A DNA stretch of 23,072 bases from GWE2-40-63 sp050251815 (GTDB taxonomy: Bacteria; Bacteroidota; Bacteroidia; Bacteroidales; SZUA-534). Where the stretch lies: contig JBFWMB010000068.1 of assembly GCA_050251815.1 (NCBI GenBank), forward strand, positions 1 through 23,072. The letters run 5' to 3'. Position numbers and translations under genes: made by a program. A model generated the notes under the pieces. The model saw only the letters and a list, made by a program, of their open reading frames with translations. It did no database searches and was not told the origin of the DNA. Shown here in pieces: positions 14,632 through 22,370 of the stretch; the first letter of the stretch is position 1; every line of letters begins with the position of its first letter.

Positions 14632-14814
14632 TTATTTAATCTCCTCGAGAGAAACTAAGTGTTTAACTTTATTTATCATTCCCATAATCTCAGGAGTACC
14701 TTCTTTTTCGATGGTTTGGTTTAATTTACGTAAACCTAGCGCTTCAAGCGTGTTTTTAACACGCTGGGTACTACCAATTTTGCTTTTTACTTGTGTAATG
14801 CGAATCTTAGCCAT
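14632..14814 (-). CDS. rpmD: Ribosomal protein L30 (uL30)
   Basis: The 60-residue protein of normal bacterial length has 'MAKIRITQVKSKIGSTQRVK' and 'LGLRKLNQTIEKEGTPEIMG'. It is a small alpha-beta protein on 23S domain II/V. It lies 12 bp after rpsE and 11 bp before rplO. Confidence 0.97.
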   Translation of the reverse strand: MAKIRITQVKSKIGSTQRVKNTLEALGLRKLNQTIEKEGTPEIMGMINKVKHLVSLEEIK

Positions 14815-14826
14815 GTCGTAAATTTT

Positions 14827-15339
14827 TTAACCTTTAAAAACTTTTTCTAAAGAAACTCCACGCTCATTGGCAACACTATAAGCATCGCGTAATTCGAGCA
14901 GTGCGTTCATGGTAGCTTTAACCACGTTGTGGGGGTTTGACGAACCTTTTGATTTAGCCAAACAGTCTTTAACGCCTACACTCTCGAGCACGGCACGCAT
15001 GGCACCTCCGGCTTTTACTCCGGTACCACTCGATGCGGGAGAAATAAATACATCGGCTCCGCCAAAACGGGCAATTTGCTCATGTGGAAGGGTTCCGTTA
15101 ATTACAGGAACTTTAATGAGGTTCTTTTTTGCATCCTCAATACCTTTACTAATGGCAGTAGTTACCTCGCTGGCTTTTCCCAAACCATGTCCCACGATTC
15201 CGTTTTCGTTGCCAACAACTACAATGGCTGAGAAGCTGAACGTACGACCCCCTTTGGTTACTTTGGTAACCCGGTTAATAGCAACCAGGCGATCTTTTAA
15301 CTCTAAGTCGGTTGTTTTGATTTTTCTGATACTTGACAT
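14827..15339 (-). CDS. rpsE: Ribosomal protein S5 (uS5)
   Basis: The 170-residue protein at the mRNA entry channel contributes to decoding accuracy. The double-stranded RNA-binding-like N-terminal domain carries 'VTKGGRTFSFSAIVVVGNEN' and 'GIVGHGLGKASEV'; the C-terminal domain carries 'RFGGADVFISPASSGTGVKA'. It begins 5 bp after the rplR stop, suggesting coupled translation. Confidence 0.98.
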   Translation of the reverse strand: MSSIRKIKTTDLELKDRLVAINRVTKVTKGGRTFSFSAIVVVGNENGIVGHGLGKASEVTTAISKGIEDAKKNLIKVPVINGTLPHEQIARFGGADVFISPASSGTGVKAGGAMRAVLESVGVKDCLAKSKGSSNPHNVVKATMNALLELRDAYSVANERGVSLEKVFKG

Positions 15340-15344
15340 AAGTT

Positions 15345-15701
15345 CTAAAATTTAAGTCCTCCTTTTCTGGCAGCCTCAGCCAAGGCTTTAACTCTACCAT
15401 GATATAAATATCCGTTGCGGTCGAAAACCACTTGGGTAATTCCTTTCTCTATCGCCAGCCTGGCAACTAATTCGCCTACTTTATCGGCCTGTTGAGTTTT
15501 GTTTCCTTTAAATTCGGCAATCTCTTTATTTAATGATGAAGCTGCAGCCAGAGTGGTTTGGGCTACATCATCGATAAGTTGCACAGAAATTTGCTTGTTA
15601 CTGCGGTAAACACTCATACGAGGCATCTCAGAAGTGCCGCTTATTTTTTTGCGGATATTCTCCTTAATTTTTTGACGTCTAATTTTTTTATCGAAAGCCA
15701 T
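15345..15701 (-). CDS. rplR: Ribosomal protein L18 (uL18)
   Basis: The 118-residue 5S rRNA-binding protein of the central protuberance acts with L5. The basic N-terminus 'KKIRRQKIKENIRKKISGTS', 'RMSVYRSNKQISVQLIDD' and the end 'YHGRVKALAEAARKGGLKF' identify it. It lies 18 bp after rplF. Confidence 0.98.
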   Translation of the reverse strand: MAFDKKIRRQKIKENIRKKISGTSEMPRMSVYRSNKQISVQLIDDVAQTTLAAASSLNKEIAEFKGNKTQQADKVGELVARLAIEKGITQVVFDRNGYLYHGRVKALAEAARKGGLKF

Positions 15702-15719
15702 AATTAAATCTTTTTAAAA

Positions 15720-16274
15720 TTATTTACCTGCCGATTTACCAGCTTTTCTGCGAATATCTTCACCTATAAAGCGAATACCTTTTCCTTTGTAGGGTTCTGG
15801 CTTTCTAAAGGCGCGAATTTTAGCAGCTACTTGACCAATTAGTTGTTTGTCGCAACTTTCAAGTTTCACTTTCGGGTTAGCACGTCGATCGGTAACAGCC
15901 TCAACTTTTACCTCTGTAGGCAATTCAAAAATGATGTTGTGTGAATAACCCAAACTCATTTCGAGCATCTGGCCTTTTGATTCGGCCCGGTAACCCACAC
16001 CTACAAATTCCATATTAATGGTATAACCTTCTGAAACACCCACAACCATGTTGTTAATTAACGAACGGTAAAGACCGTGCATCGATTTATGGTTAATGGC
16101 ATCCGACGGACGAAGCAGGGTAAGTTCACCCTCTTCGATTTTTAAGGTAATGTCAGGATGCATTTTTTGTTGCAGTTGTCCTTTAGGCCCTTTTACTACT
16201 ACCACATTATCTTTTTCAACAGTAACTGTTACTCCACTTGGTATAGCTACAGGTAATTTTCCTATACGTGACAT
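15720..16274 (-). CDS. rplF: Ribosomal protein L6 (uL6)
   Basis: The 184-residue protein has two related domains, near the factor-binding site and sarcin-ricin loop. Start 'MSRIGKLPVAIPSGVTVTVE' and the C-terminal signature 'PEPYKGKGIRFIGEDIRRKA' are present. It lies 12 bp after rpsH. Confidence 0.98.
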   Translation of the reverse strand: MSRIGKLPVAIPSGVTVTVEKDNVVVVKGPKGQLQQKMHPDITLKIEEGELTLLRPSDAINHKSMHGLYRSLINNMVVGVSEGYTINMEFVGVGYRAESKGQMLEMSLGYSHNIIFELPTEVKVEAVTDRRANPKVKLESCDKQLIGQVAAKIRAFRKPEPYKGKGIRFIGEDIRRKAGKSAGK

Positions 16275-16286
16275 TTCAAATAGTTT

Positions 16287-16682
16287 TTAATATACGTAAC
16301 ACAATACTTCTCCACCTACATTCTTTGAGCGGGCTTCTTTGTCAGTAAGCACTCCAACAGAAGTAGAAATAATGGCTATTCCTAAACCGTTTAATACGCG
16401 TGGCAATTCGGAGGCGTTTTTGTAGATACGCAACCCGGGTGTACTAACACGTTGTAATTTTTTAATTACCGGTTGTTTGGTTTCGCTATTATATTTGAGT
16501 GCAATTTTAATAATTCCCTGTGTGCTGTTCTCTTCAAATTTGTAATTCAGGATGTATCCTTTTTCAAAAAGGATTTTGGTCATGTTCTTTTTCAAGTTTG
16601 AAGCAGGGATCTCAACAACTTTATGCTTTGCCATTTGGGCATTGCGTATTCTGGTTAAAAAATCTGCAATTGGATCTGTCAT
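16287..16682 (-). CDS. rpsH: Ribosomal protein S8 (uS8)
   Basis: The 131-residue primary binder of 16S helix 21 represses the spc operon in E. coli. Start 'MTDPIADFLTRIRNAQMAKH' and C-terminal 'GIAIISTSVGVLTDKEARSK' are diagnostic. The usual final Gly is followed by 'GEVLCYVY'. It lies 18 bp after rpsN. No S8-binding mRNA element was recognised. Confidence 0.98.
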   Translation of the reverse strand: MTDPIADFLTRIRNAQMAKHKVVEIPASNLKKNMTKILFEKGYILNYKFEENSTQGIIKIALKYNSETKQPVIKKLQRVSTPGLRIYKNASELPRVLNGLGIAIISTSVGVLTDKEARSKNVGGEVLCYVY

Positions 16683-16700
16683 TTTCTTTAGCTTTAAATA

Positions 16701-16970
16701 TTACCAACTTGCTTTTTTTACTCCGGGGATTAATCCTTTAAGAGCCATCTCACGGAATGTAATCCTGCTGATACCGAATTGACGCATGTAACCTTTTGGA
16801 CGGCCGGTAAGGCTGCAACGGTTGTGCATGCGAACGGGCGAGGCATTGCGGGGCAATTTCTGAAGCGCTTCAAAATCGCCTTCTTCTTTAAGCCGGGCAC
16901 GCTTCTCAGCGTATTTCTCAACAATTCTTTTGCGCTTTACTTCGCGGGCTTTCATTGATTCTTTTGCCAT
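16701..16970 (-). CDS. rpsN: Ribosomal protein S14 (uS14), zinc-free long form
   Basis: The 89-residue protein of the 30S head is the longer type; the short type of about 61 residues has two CxxC pairs. Here the only Cys is in 'RMHNRCSLTGRPKGYMRQFG', so no zinc site exists. The end 'ITFREMALKGLIPGVKKASW' is canonical. It begins 3 bp after the rplE stop. Confidence 0.98.
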   Translation of the reverse strand: MAKESMKAREVKRKRIVEKYAEKRARLKEEGDFEALQKLPRNASPVRMHNRCSLTGRPKGYMRQFGISRITFREMALKGLIPGVKKASW

Positions 16971-16973
16971 AAT

Positions 16974-17531
16974 CTAGTTCTTTTTTAGATTTTTGAATGG
17001 TAAACCAAATTCTCTGAGCAAAGCATAGCCTTCTTCATCGGTTTTGGCACTAGTTACAAAAGTAATATCCATACCTAAAATGGTATTGATTTTATCGATA
17101 TCGATTTCAGGAAAAATAATCTGCTCGGTAATTCCCAAGGTGTAATTTCCTTTTCCGTCGAGTTTGCTATTAATACCTCTAAAATCGCGAATACGGGGCA
17201 ATGAAACAACTACAAGCCTTTCAAGGAATTCGTACATCCGCTCTTTACGTAAGGTTACTTTAACACCGATTGGCATTTTTTTCCGTAACTTAAAGTTCGA
17301 GATATCTTTCTTTGATAAGGTTTTGATTGCTTTTTGACCTGTAATTGCACTTAATTCGTCGGCAGCTATGTCTATCAACTTTTTGTCGGCGATAGCTTTA
17401 CCCACTCCCTGATTCACTACAATTTTTTCCAATTTTGGAACTTGCATGGGAGTTTTGTAATTAAATTCCTTAGTTAAAGCAGGAATGATTTCTTCCTCAT
17501 ACTTTTTCCTAAGTTGTGGTTTATAATTCAT
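16974..17531 (-). CDS. rplE: Ribosomal protein L5 (uL5)
   Basis: The 185-residue 5S rRNA-binding protein of the central protuberance contacts P-site tRNA and S13. 'KLEKIVVNQGVGKAIADKKL', 'ITGQKAIKTLSKKDISNFKL' and 'GITEQIIFPEIDIDKI' are conserved. Its ATG overlaps the rplX stop by one base (TAATG), implying coupled translation. Confidence 0.98.
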   Translation of the reverse strand: MNYKPQLRKKYEEEIIPALTKEFNYKTPMQVPKLEKIVVNQGVGKAIADKKLIDIAADELSAITGQKAIKTLSKKDISNFKLRKKMPIGVKVTLRKERMYEFLERLVVVSLPRIRDFRGINSKLDGKGNYTLGITEQIIFPEIDIDKINTILGMDITFVTSAKTDEEGYALLREFGLPFKNLKKN

Positions 17532-17854
17532 TACTTAATCTCCTCTCCAGATTTTTTAGAATACCTTACTAATTTACCTTTATCATTTAACCTTCTTCCG
17601 ATACGCGATGGTTTTCCCGAAGAAGGATCCACAAGCATCAGGTTCGAGATGTGGATTTGGGCCTCTTGCTTAACTATTCCACCCTGTGGATTATCAGCGT
17701 TTGGTTTGGTATGTTTTGATACCATGTTGACCCCTTCTACGATAGCGCGTTGTTTTTCGGCCAATACTTCAAGGACTTTTCCTTTTTGTCCTTTCGATTC
17801 ACCTGAAATCACAACTACGATATCACCTTTTTTAATATGCAATTTTTTACGCAT
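17531..17854 (-). CDS. rplX: Ribosomal protein L24 (uL24)
   Basis: The 107-residue assembly initiator of the 50S subunit has a KOW motif at residues 6-30 ('KKGDIVVVISGESKGQKGKV'), followed by 'GVNMVSKHTKPNADNPQGGI'. It lies 19 bp after rplN and shares one base with rplE. Confidence 0.98.
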   Translation of the reverse strand: MRKKLHIKKGDIVVVISGESKGQKGKVLEVLAEKQRAIVEGVNMVSKHTKPNADNPQGGIVKQEAQIHISNLMLVDPSSGKPSRIGRRLNDKGKLVRYSKKSGEEIK

Positions 17855-17873
17855 TTCTGTTCTCTTTTACAGA

Positions 17874-18239
17874 TTATAATACTTCAGGTGCTAATGACAC
17901 GATTTTCATATAACTGTCGCGCAGTTCACGAGCAACCGGCCCAAAAATACGGGTTCCGCGGATTTCACCGGCAGCGTTCAATAAAACACAGGCGTTGTCG
18001 TCGAAGCGAATGTATGAACCATCGCTACGGCGTACCTCTTTTTTTACCCGAACAACTACGGCTTTACTCACCGTACCTTTTTTCATGTCTCCTCCAGGGA
18101 TAGCACTTTTTACTGTAACCACAATTTTGTCGCCTATTGAAGCGTACCGTTTGTTTGTGCCCCCTAGCACATTGATAACTAAAACAGTTTTAGCACCACT
18201 GTTATCAGCTACGTTTAATCTGGATTCTTGTTGTATCAT
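17874..18239 (-). CDS. rplN: Ribosomal protein L14 (uL14)
   Basis: The 121-residue protein on the subunit interface is the binding place of the silencing factor RsfS. Start 'MIQQESRLNVADNSGAKTVL' and the signature 'VTVKSAIPGGDMKKGTVSKA' match; the end 'FMKIVSLAPEVL' of most bacteria appears as 'SYMKIVSLAPEVL'. It begins 2 bp after the rpsQ stop. Confidence 0.98.
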   Translation of the reverse strand: MIQQESRLNVADNSGAKTVLVINVLGGTNKRYASIGDKIVVTVKSAIPGGDMKKGTVSKAVVVRVKKEVRRSDGSYIRFDDNACVLLNAAGEIRGTRIFGPVARELRDSYMKIVSLAPEVL

Positions 18240-18241
18240 GG

Positions 18242-18508
18242 CTACTTAACTTTCTCTATAATTTCAACTAATCTCCAACTTTTCGTTTTACTGAGAGGTC
18301 TGGTTTCCATAACTCTTACAGTATCACCAATGCTGCATGTGTTTTCTTCGTCGTGTGCATGCAGTTTGGTAGTCTTATTGACGAATTTTCCGTAAATTGG
18401 GTGTTTTACTTTACGTTTAACAGCAATTACAATGGATTTGTCCATCTTGTTGCTGACAACAACCCCTATACGTTCTTTTCTAAGATTTCTTTTATTTTCC
18501 ATCGCCAA
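18242..18508 (-). CDS. rpsQ: Ribosomal protein S17 (uS17)
   Basis: The 88-residue OB-fold primary binder of the 16S 5' domain shows 'NLRKERIGVVVSNKMDKSIV', 'HPIYGKFVNKTTKLHAHDEE' and 'IGDTVRVMETRPLSKTKSWR'. It lies 2 bp after rpmC. Confidence 0.98.
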   Translation of the reverse strand: MAMENKRNLRKERIGVVVSNKMDKSIVIAVKRKVKHPIYGKFVNKTTKLHAHDEENTCSIGDTVRVMETRPLSKTKSWRLVEIIEKVK

Positions 18509-18510
18509 AA

Positions 18511-18711
18511 TTATTTGTTCTCGTTAATTTCTCTAGCCCGTAGCTCGGTTTTAAGTCTTGCAATATCTTTTTTGGTAGCACCCAATTTGTTTGGGTTGTC
18601 CAAAGGAGATACGGCGTGGTTTAGACGCATACGGGTTAAGACTTTTTTATAATCATCAATCCGCTCAATTAATTCTTGAGTTGATAACTCTTTAATTTCT
18701 GAAGCTTTCAT
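18511..18711 (-). CDS. rpmC: Ribosomal protein L29 (uL29)
   Basis: The 66-residue helical hairpin protein at the tunnel exit lies beside L23, where trigger factor and SRP dock. 'MKASEIKELSTQELIERIDD' and 'RMRLNHAVSPLDNPNKLGAT' identify it. It begins 6 bp after the rplP stop. Confidence 0.97.
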   Translation of the reverse strand: MKASEIKELSTQELIERIDDYKKVLTRMRLNHAVSPLDNPNKLGATKKDIARLKTELRAREINENK

Positions 18712-18717
18712 TGCTCA

Positions 18718-19146
18718 TTAATTTGAAGTTTCCACATAGTCTCTTCTCACCACAAATTTGGTCTTAATCGGAAGTTTTTGAGCGGCCAAACGGAGTGCTT
18801 CTTTAGCAACTTCGAATGATACGCCTTCGGCCTCAATTAAGATGCGTCCTGGTGTAACAGGAGCAACAAACCCCTCAGGGGCACCCTTACCTTTACCCAT
18901 ACGAACCTCTGCAGGTTTTTTGGTTATGGGTTTATCGGGAAATATTCTTATCCAAATCTGTCCTTCACGTTTCATATAACGCGTCACAGCTTGACGGGCT
19001 GCTTCAATCTGCCGTCCGGTTATCCAGGTCTCTTCAAGTGCCTTGATTCCAAAAGAACCAAAAGCGAGTTGGGCCCCGCGCTGAGCATTTCCTTTCATCC
19101 GCCCTTTTTGCATGCGGCGGAATTTTGTTTTCTTTGGCTGTAACAT
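18718..19146 (-). CDS. rplP: Ribosomal protein L16 (uL16)
   Basis: The 142-residue protein positions A-site tRNA in the 50S subunit. Start 'MLQPKKTKFRRMQKGRMKGN', then 'QIWIRIFPDKPITKKPAEVR' and 'MGKGKGAPEGFVAPVTPGRI' are canonical; the conserved Arg of 'RMGKGKG' is present. It lies 19 bp after rpsC. Confidence 0.98.
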   Translation of the reverse strand: MLQPKKTKFRRMQKGRMKGNAQRGAQLAFGSFGIKALEETWITGRQIEAARQAVTRYMKREGQIWIRIFPDKPITKKPAEVRMGKGKGAPEGFVAPVTPGRILIEAEGVSFEVAKEALRLAAQKLPIKTKFVVRRDYVETSN

Positions 19147-19165
19147 CCTTAATCCAATTTAACGA

Positions 19166-19879
19166 TTAATTCCTACGTTGTTTTTTAAATCCTTTTTTAG
19201 GGCTTGATGCATTATTCGTGCTGCTGCTACCAACGTTTGGAGTAAGGTCTTGTTTTCCATAAACTTCGCCTTTACAAATCCAAACTTTAATGCCTATCAA
19301 ACCTACTTTAGTTAAAGCCTCTACTGCAGTGTAGTCAATATCGGCTCTTAGGGTGTGCAAGGGAATACGTCCTTCTTTATAGATTTCAGCGCGGGCCATT
19401 TCGGCTCCACCTAAACGACCTGAAATTTGAACTTTTATTCCTTCAGCACCCATGCGCATGGTTGAGGCGATAGCCATTTTTACAGCCCTACGGTATGAAA
19501 TACGTCCTTCAAGTTGACGAGCTATATTGTTACCAACCAGGTAGGCATCAAGTTCCGGTCTTTTAATCTCGAAAATATTGATTTGCACTTCCTTTTTGGT
19601 AATTTTCTTTAACTCTTCCTTGAGTTTGTCTACCTCTTGTCCGCCTTTACCAATAATGATACCCGGACGTGCGGTATTAACCGTAATTGTAATAAGTTTA
19701 AGTGTACGCTCAATAACAATTTTTGAAACGCTTGCTTTAGCTAAACGGGCATAAAGATATTTGCGTATCTTATCGTCCTCTACTATTTTTTCAGAATAGT
19801 TGTTACCACCAAACCAGTTAGAATCCCAACCTTTGATGATTCCTAATCTATTTCCTATTGGATTACATTTTTGTCCCAT
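19166..19879 (-). CDS. rpsC: Ribosomal protein S3 (uS3)
   Basis: The 237-residue protein at the mRNA entry tunnel has helicase activity with S4 and S5. The KH domain (about 40-110) has its GxxG in 'PGIIIGKGGQEVDKLKEELK'; the C-terminal domain carries 'GAEGIKVQISGRLGGAEMAR'. A Ser/Asn/Lys tail closes it ('KGFKKQRRN'). It lies 6 bp after rplV. Confidence 0.98.
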   Translation of the reverse strand: MGQKCNPIGNRLGIIKGWDSNWFGGNNYSEKIVEDDKIRKYLYARLAKASVSKIVIERTLKLITITVNTARPGIIIGKGGQEVDKLKEELKKITKKEVQINIFEIKRPELDAYLVGNNIARQLEGRISYRRAVKMAIASTMRMGAEGIKVQISGRLGGAEMARAEIYKEGRIPLHTLRADIDYTAVEALTKVGLIGIKVWICKGEVYGKQDLTPNVGSSSTNNASSPKKGFKKQRRN

Positions 19880-19885
19880 TGAATC

Positions 19886-20299
19886 TTAATTTTCGTTAGT
19901 TTCACTATTACGGCTATCAACAACTATGGTAACGTGGTTCGACCGTTTCCGGATACGATAACCTCTACCTTGCGGAGCAGGGCGTAAACGTTTTAATACG
20001 CGAGCTGAATCAACAAATATTTCTTTTACAAATAAGTTTGATTCCTCAATACGCACTCCTTCGTTTTTTTGTTGCCAGTTTGCAATAGCCGAAAGTAATA
20101 ATTTCTCCAACCTTCCGGCGGCTTCTTTAGGACTGTAACGGAGTATATCCAATGCTTTGTTTACCTCTTCACCGCGAACTAAATCGGCCATCAGGCGCAT
20201 TTTTCGTGGCGAAGTGGGGCAATTGCGCAATTGGGCAAAACTTTTGCTTTTCTTCTCCTCTTTTAACTGATTGGCTTTATTTCTTTTTCTTGCACCCAT
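19886..20299 (-). CDS. rplV: Ribosomal protein L22 (uL22)
   Basis: The 137-residue protein's hairpin loop reaches into the exit tunnel and is a site of macrolide resistance changes in other bacteria. The hairpin is 'RVLKRLRPAPQGRGYRIRKR'. A basic N-terminal extension of about 20 residues ('RKRNKANQLKEEKKSKSF') precedes the fold beginning 'AQLRNCPTSPRKMRLMADLV'. The start at 20299 is the only ATG that keeps this extension; a shorter protein without it is possible. Confidence 0.97.
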   Translation of the reverse strand: MGARKRNKANQLKEEKKSKSFAQLRNCPTSPRKMRLMADLVRGEEVNKALDILRYSPKEAAGRLEKLLLSAIANWQQKNEGVRIEESNLFVKEIFVDSARVLKRLRPAPQGRGYRIRKRSNHVTIVVDSRNSETNEN

Positions 20300-20318
20300 T
20301 TTACATCAGATTAAATAA

Positions 20319-20585
20319 TTATTTTTTCTTTCCTCCATGACCCCTGAATTGACGGGTTGGTGCAAATTCACCAAGTTTATGACCAACCATATTCTCAGTA
20401 ACATATACTGGAATAAAACGGTTTCCATTATGTACAGCGATAGTGTGCCCAACAAAGTCTGGAGATATCATCGAAGCCCGTGACCAGGTTTTAACTACAT
20501 TTTTTTTACCTGATTCATTCAAGTCGAGAATCCGCTTCTCTAATTTATAGTGAATAAATGGGCCTTTTTTTAATGAACGACTCAT
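20319..20585 (-). CDS. rpsS: Ribosomal protein S19 (uS19)
   Basis: The 88-residue protein of the 30S head forms a complex with S13. 'MSRSLKKGPFIHYKLEKRIL' and 'GHKLGEFAPTRQFRGHGGKK' are near-invariant. It lies 11 bp after rplB. Confidence 0.98.
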   Translation of the reverse strand: MSRSLKKGPFIHYKLEKRILDLNESGKKNVVKTWSRASMISPDFVGHTIAVHNGNRFIPVYVTENMVGHKLGEFAPTRQFRGHGGKKK

Positions 20586-20596
20586 ATCTACTTAAT

Positions 20597-21421
20597 TTAC
20601 TTTTTCCTTCTTTCAACAATAAACTTATTCGATTGCTTCTTAGGAGCACGGGTTTTATACCCTTTTGCAGGTATTCCCTTGCGTGAGCGAGGGTGTCCTC
20701 CTGAAGAACGTCCTTCACCACCACCCATGGGGTGATCAACCGGGTTCATGGCAACTCCACGAACTCTTGGGCGACGACCAATCCAGCGGCTTCTACCGGC
20801 TTTACCAGATCTTTCCAGGCCATGATCGGAGTTTCCGACTGAACCTATTGTGGCTCGGCAGGTAACCAAAACCATACGGGTTTCGCCTGAAGGTAGCTTA
20901 ACGGTAGCATATTTTCCTTCGCGTGAGGTGAGCTGAGCGTATGTTCCGGCGCTACGTGCTAAAACACCTCCACTGTTTGGGCGTAACTCAATGTTATGGA
21001 TTACGGTTCCTAATGGAATTTCAGACAAATACAAGGTGTTACCAATTTCGGGCGCAACTCCAGTACCTGAATTGATAACTTGTCCGACTTGAAGACCGTT
21101 TGGTGCCAAGATGTATCTCTTTTCACCATCGGCATAATAAATCAGTGCAATACGTGCACTGCGGTTAGGATCGTATTCAACAGATTTAACGGTTCCCTGA
21201 ATACCATCTTTTTCCCTTTTAAAATCGATAACGCGATAGCGTTTCTTGTGTCCACCACCTATATATCTCATTGTCATCTTTCCAACGTTATTTCTACCGC
21301 CGGATTTCTTTAAAGGACTTAACAATGATTTTTCAGGTGTGCTTGAGGTAACTGCTTCAAAATTGCTGGTTACCTTGTGTCTTTGACCCGGTGTAACGGG
21401 TTTAATTTTCTTTGCAGCCAT
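20597..21421 (-). CDS. rplB: Ribosomal protein L2 (uL2)
   Basis: The 274-residue protein is one of the largest and most conserved in the 50S, essential for subunit joining and the peptidyl transferase centre. The OB and SH3-like domains include 'IEYDPNRSARIAL'-like 'VEYDPNRSARIALIYYADGE'. The functional loop is 'NPVDHPMGGGEGRSSGG' with the conserved His, and the tail ends 'KQSNKFIVERRKK'. It lies 17 bp after rplW. Confidence 0.98.
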   Translation of the reverse strand: MAAKKIKPVTPGQRHKVTSNFEAVTSSTPEKSLLSPLKKSGGRNNVGKMTMRYIGGGHKKRYRVIDFKREKDGIQGTVKSVEYDPNRSARIALIYYADGEKRYILAPNGLQVGQVINSGTGVAPEIGNTLYLSEIPLGTVIHNIELRPNSGGVLARSAGTYAQLTSREGKYATVKLPSGETRMVLVTCRATIGSVGNSDHGLERSGKAGRSRWIGRRPRVRGVAMNPVDHPMGGGEGRSSGGHPRSRKGIPAKGYKTRAPKKQSNKFIVERRKK

Positions 21422-21438
21422 TGTATATAATCTGTCTT

Positions 21439-21729
21439 CTATATATTGCTATAAAAATCGATAACTTCTCCTTCGGCTAAAGTAATAATTGCCTTTTTGT
21501 AAGCATTTGTCTTTCCCTGGATGAAGCCTGCTTTTGTATATCTCGACTTCAGTTTACCTCCGTAACGCATTGTGTTAACTGAATCAACCTTAACGCTGTA
21601 AAGTTCTTCAATGGCACGGGCAATCTGAATTTTATCGGCTCTGCGATCAACCATAAAACCGTAGCGTTGAAGCTTTTCGGTTTGTGCGGTCATCTTCTCT
21701 GTAATTATTGGTTTTATTATAATATCCAT
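21439..21729 (-). CDS. rplW: Ribosomal protein L23 (uL23)
   Basis: The 96-residue tunnel-exit protein is the docking site of trigger factor and SRP. 'IIKPIITEKMTAQTEKLQRY', 'IARAIEELYSVKVDSVNTMR' and the C-terminal 'KKAIITLAEGEVIDFYS' fit the family. Unlike its neighbours it has a strong Shine-Dalgarno directly upstream. It lies 14 bp after rplD. Confidence 0.98.
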   Translation of the reverse strand: MDIIIKPIITEKMTAQTEKLQRYGFMVDRRADKIQIARAIEELYSVKVDSVNTMRYGGKLKSRYTKAGFIQGKTNAYKKAIITLAEGEVIDFYSNI

Positions 21730-21731
21730 GT

Positions 21732-21739
21732 CTCCTCCT
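21732..21739 (-). promoter_or_regulatory. Strong Shine-Dalgarno before rplW
   Basis: On the - strand AGGAGGAG ends two bases before the rplW ATG (21729), with the AGGAGG core about four bases away. It fits the 16S anti-SD, though the spacing is short. No other gene start in this ribosomal block has one of comparable strength; most are preceded only by A/T runs, as expected in Bacteroidota. Confidence 0.6.
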
Positions 21740-21743
21740 GTTC

Positions 21744-22370
21744 TTATGCTAAGATAGATTCAATTAAACCAACTGATTTTTCGGTAATTACAAGCGATGA
21801 GGCTTTCATAATCTGGTAGGTGTTTAAGCCTTCCGCTGATACCACCTCGGTACCCTGTATATTTCGCGACGACAAATATATGTTTTTATTCTGTTCTGCT
21901 AATACTATCAGCGACTTTTTGCCGTTCAGATTCAGTTTTTCTAGTAAAGTAGTGTATAATTTTGTTTTTGGTGTTTCAAAATTAAAATCTTCAACTACTA
22001 TTATCTGGTTTGCTTTTGCTTTGTATGCCAAGGCCGATTTGCGTGCTAATTGTTTTACTTTTTTGTTTAGTTTAAACGAATAGTCACGAACTCTTGGCCC
22101 AAATACTCTACCTCCTCCTTTAAATACGGGAGATTTTATGCTACCTGCGCGAGCTGTTCCGGTTCCTTTTTGTTTTTTTAGTTTCCGCGTGCTTCCAGCA
22201 ATTTCACCACGTTCTTTCGATTTATGCGTACCATGACGTTGATTAGCTAAATATTGCTTCACATCAAGATAGATTGCATGATCGCTTGGCTCAATTGCGT
22301 AGATGGAATCGTTCAACGCTACTTTTTTTCCGGTATCCTCGCCTGCTTGATTTAAGACTACTAATTCCAT
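21744..22370 (-). CDS. rplD: Ribosomal protein L4 (uL4)
   Basis: The 208-residue protein has a long basic loop (about 45-100) that lines the exit tunnel, seen as 'RKLKKQKGTGTARAGSIKSP' and 'GGGRVFGPRVRDYSFKLNKK'. E. coli L4 represses its own operon; no comparable leader is in the window. Its ATG shares one base with the rplC stop (TAATG), pointing to coupled translation. Confidence 0.98.
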   Translation of the reverse strand: MELVVLNQAGEDTGKKVALNDSIYAIEPSDHAIYLDVKQYLANQRHGTHKSKERGEIAGSTRKLKKQKGTGTARAGSIKSPVFKGGGRVFGPRVRDYSFKLNKKVKQLARKSALAYKAKANQIIVVEDFNFETPKTKLYTTLLEKLNLNGKKSLIVLAEQNKNIYLSSRNIQGTEVVSAEGLNTYQIMKASSLVITEKSVGLIESILA

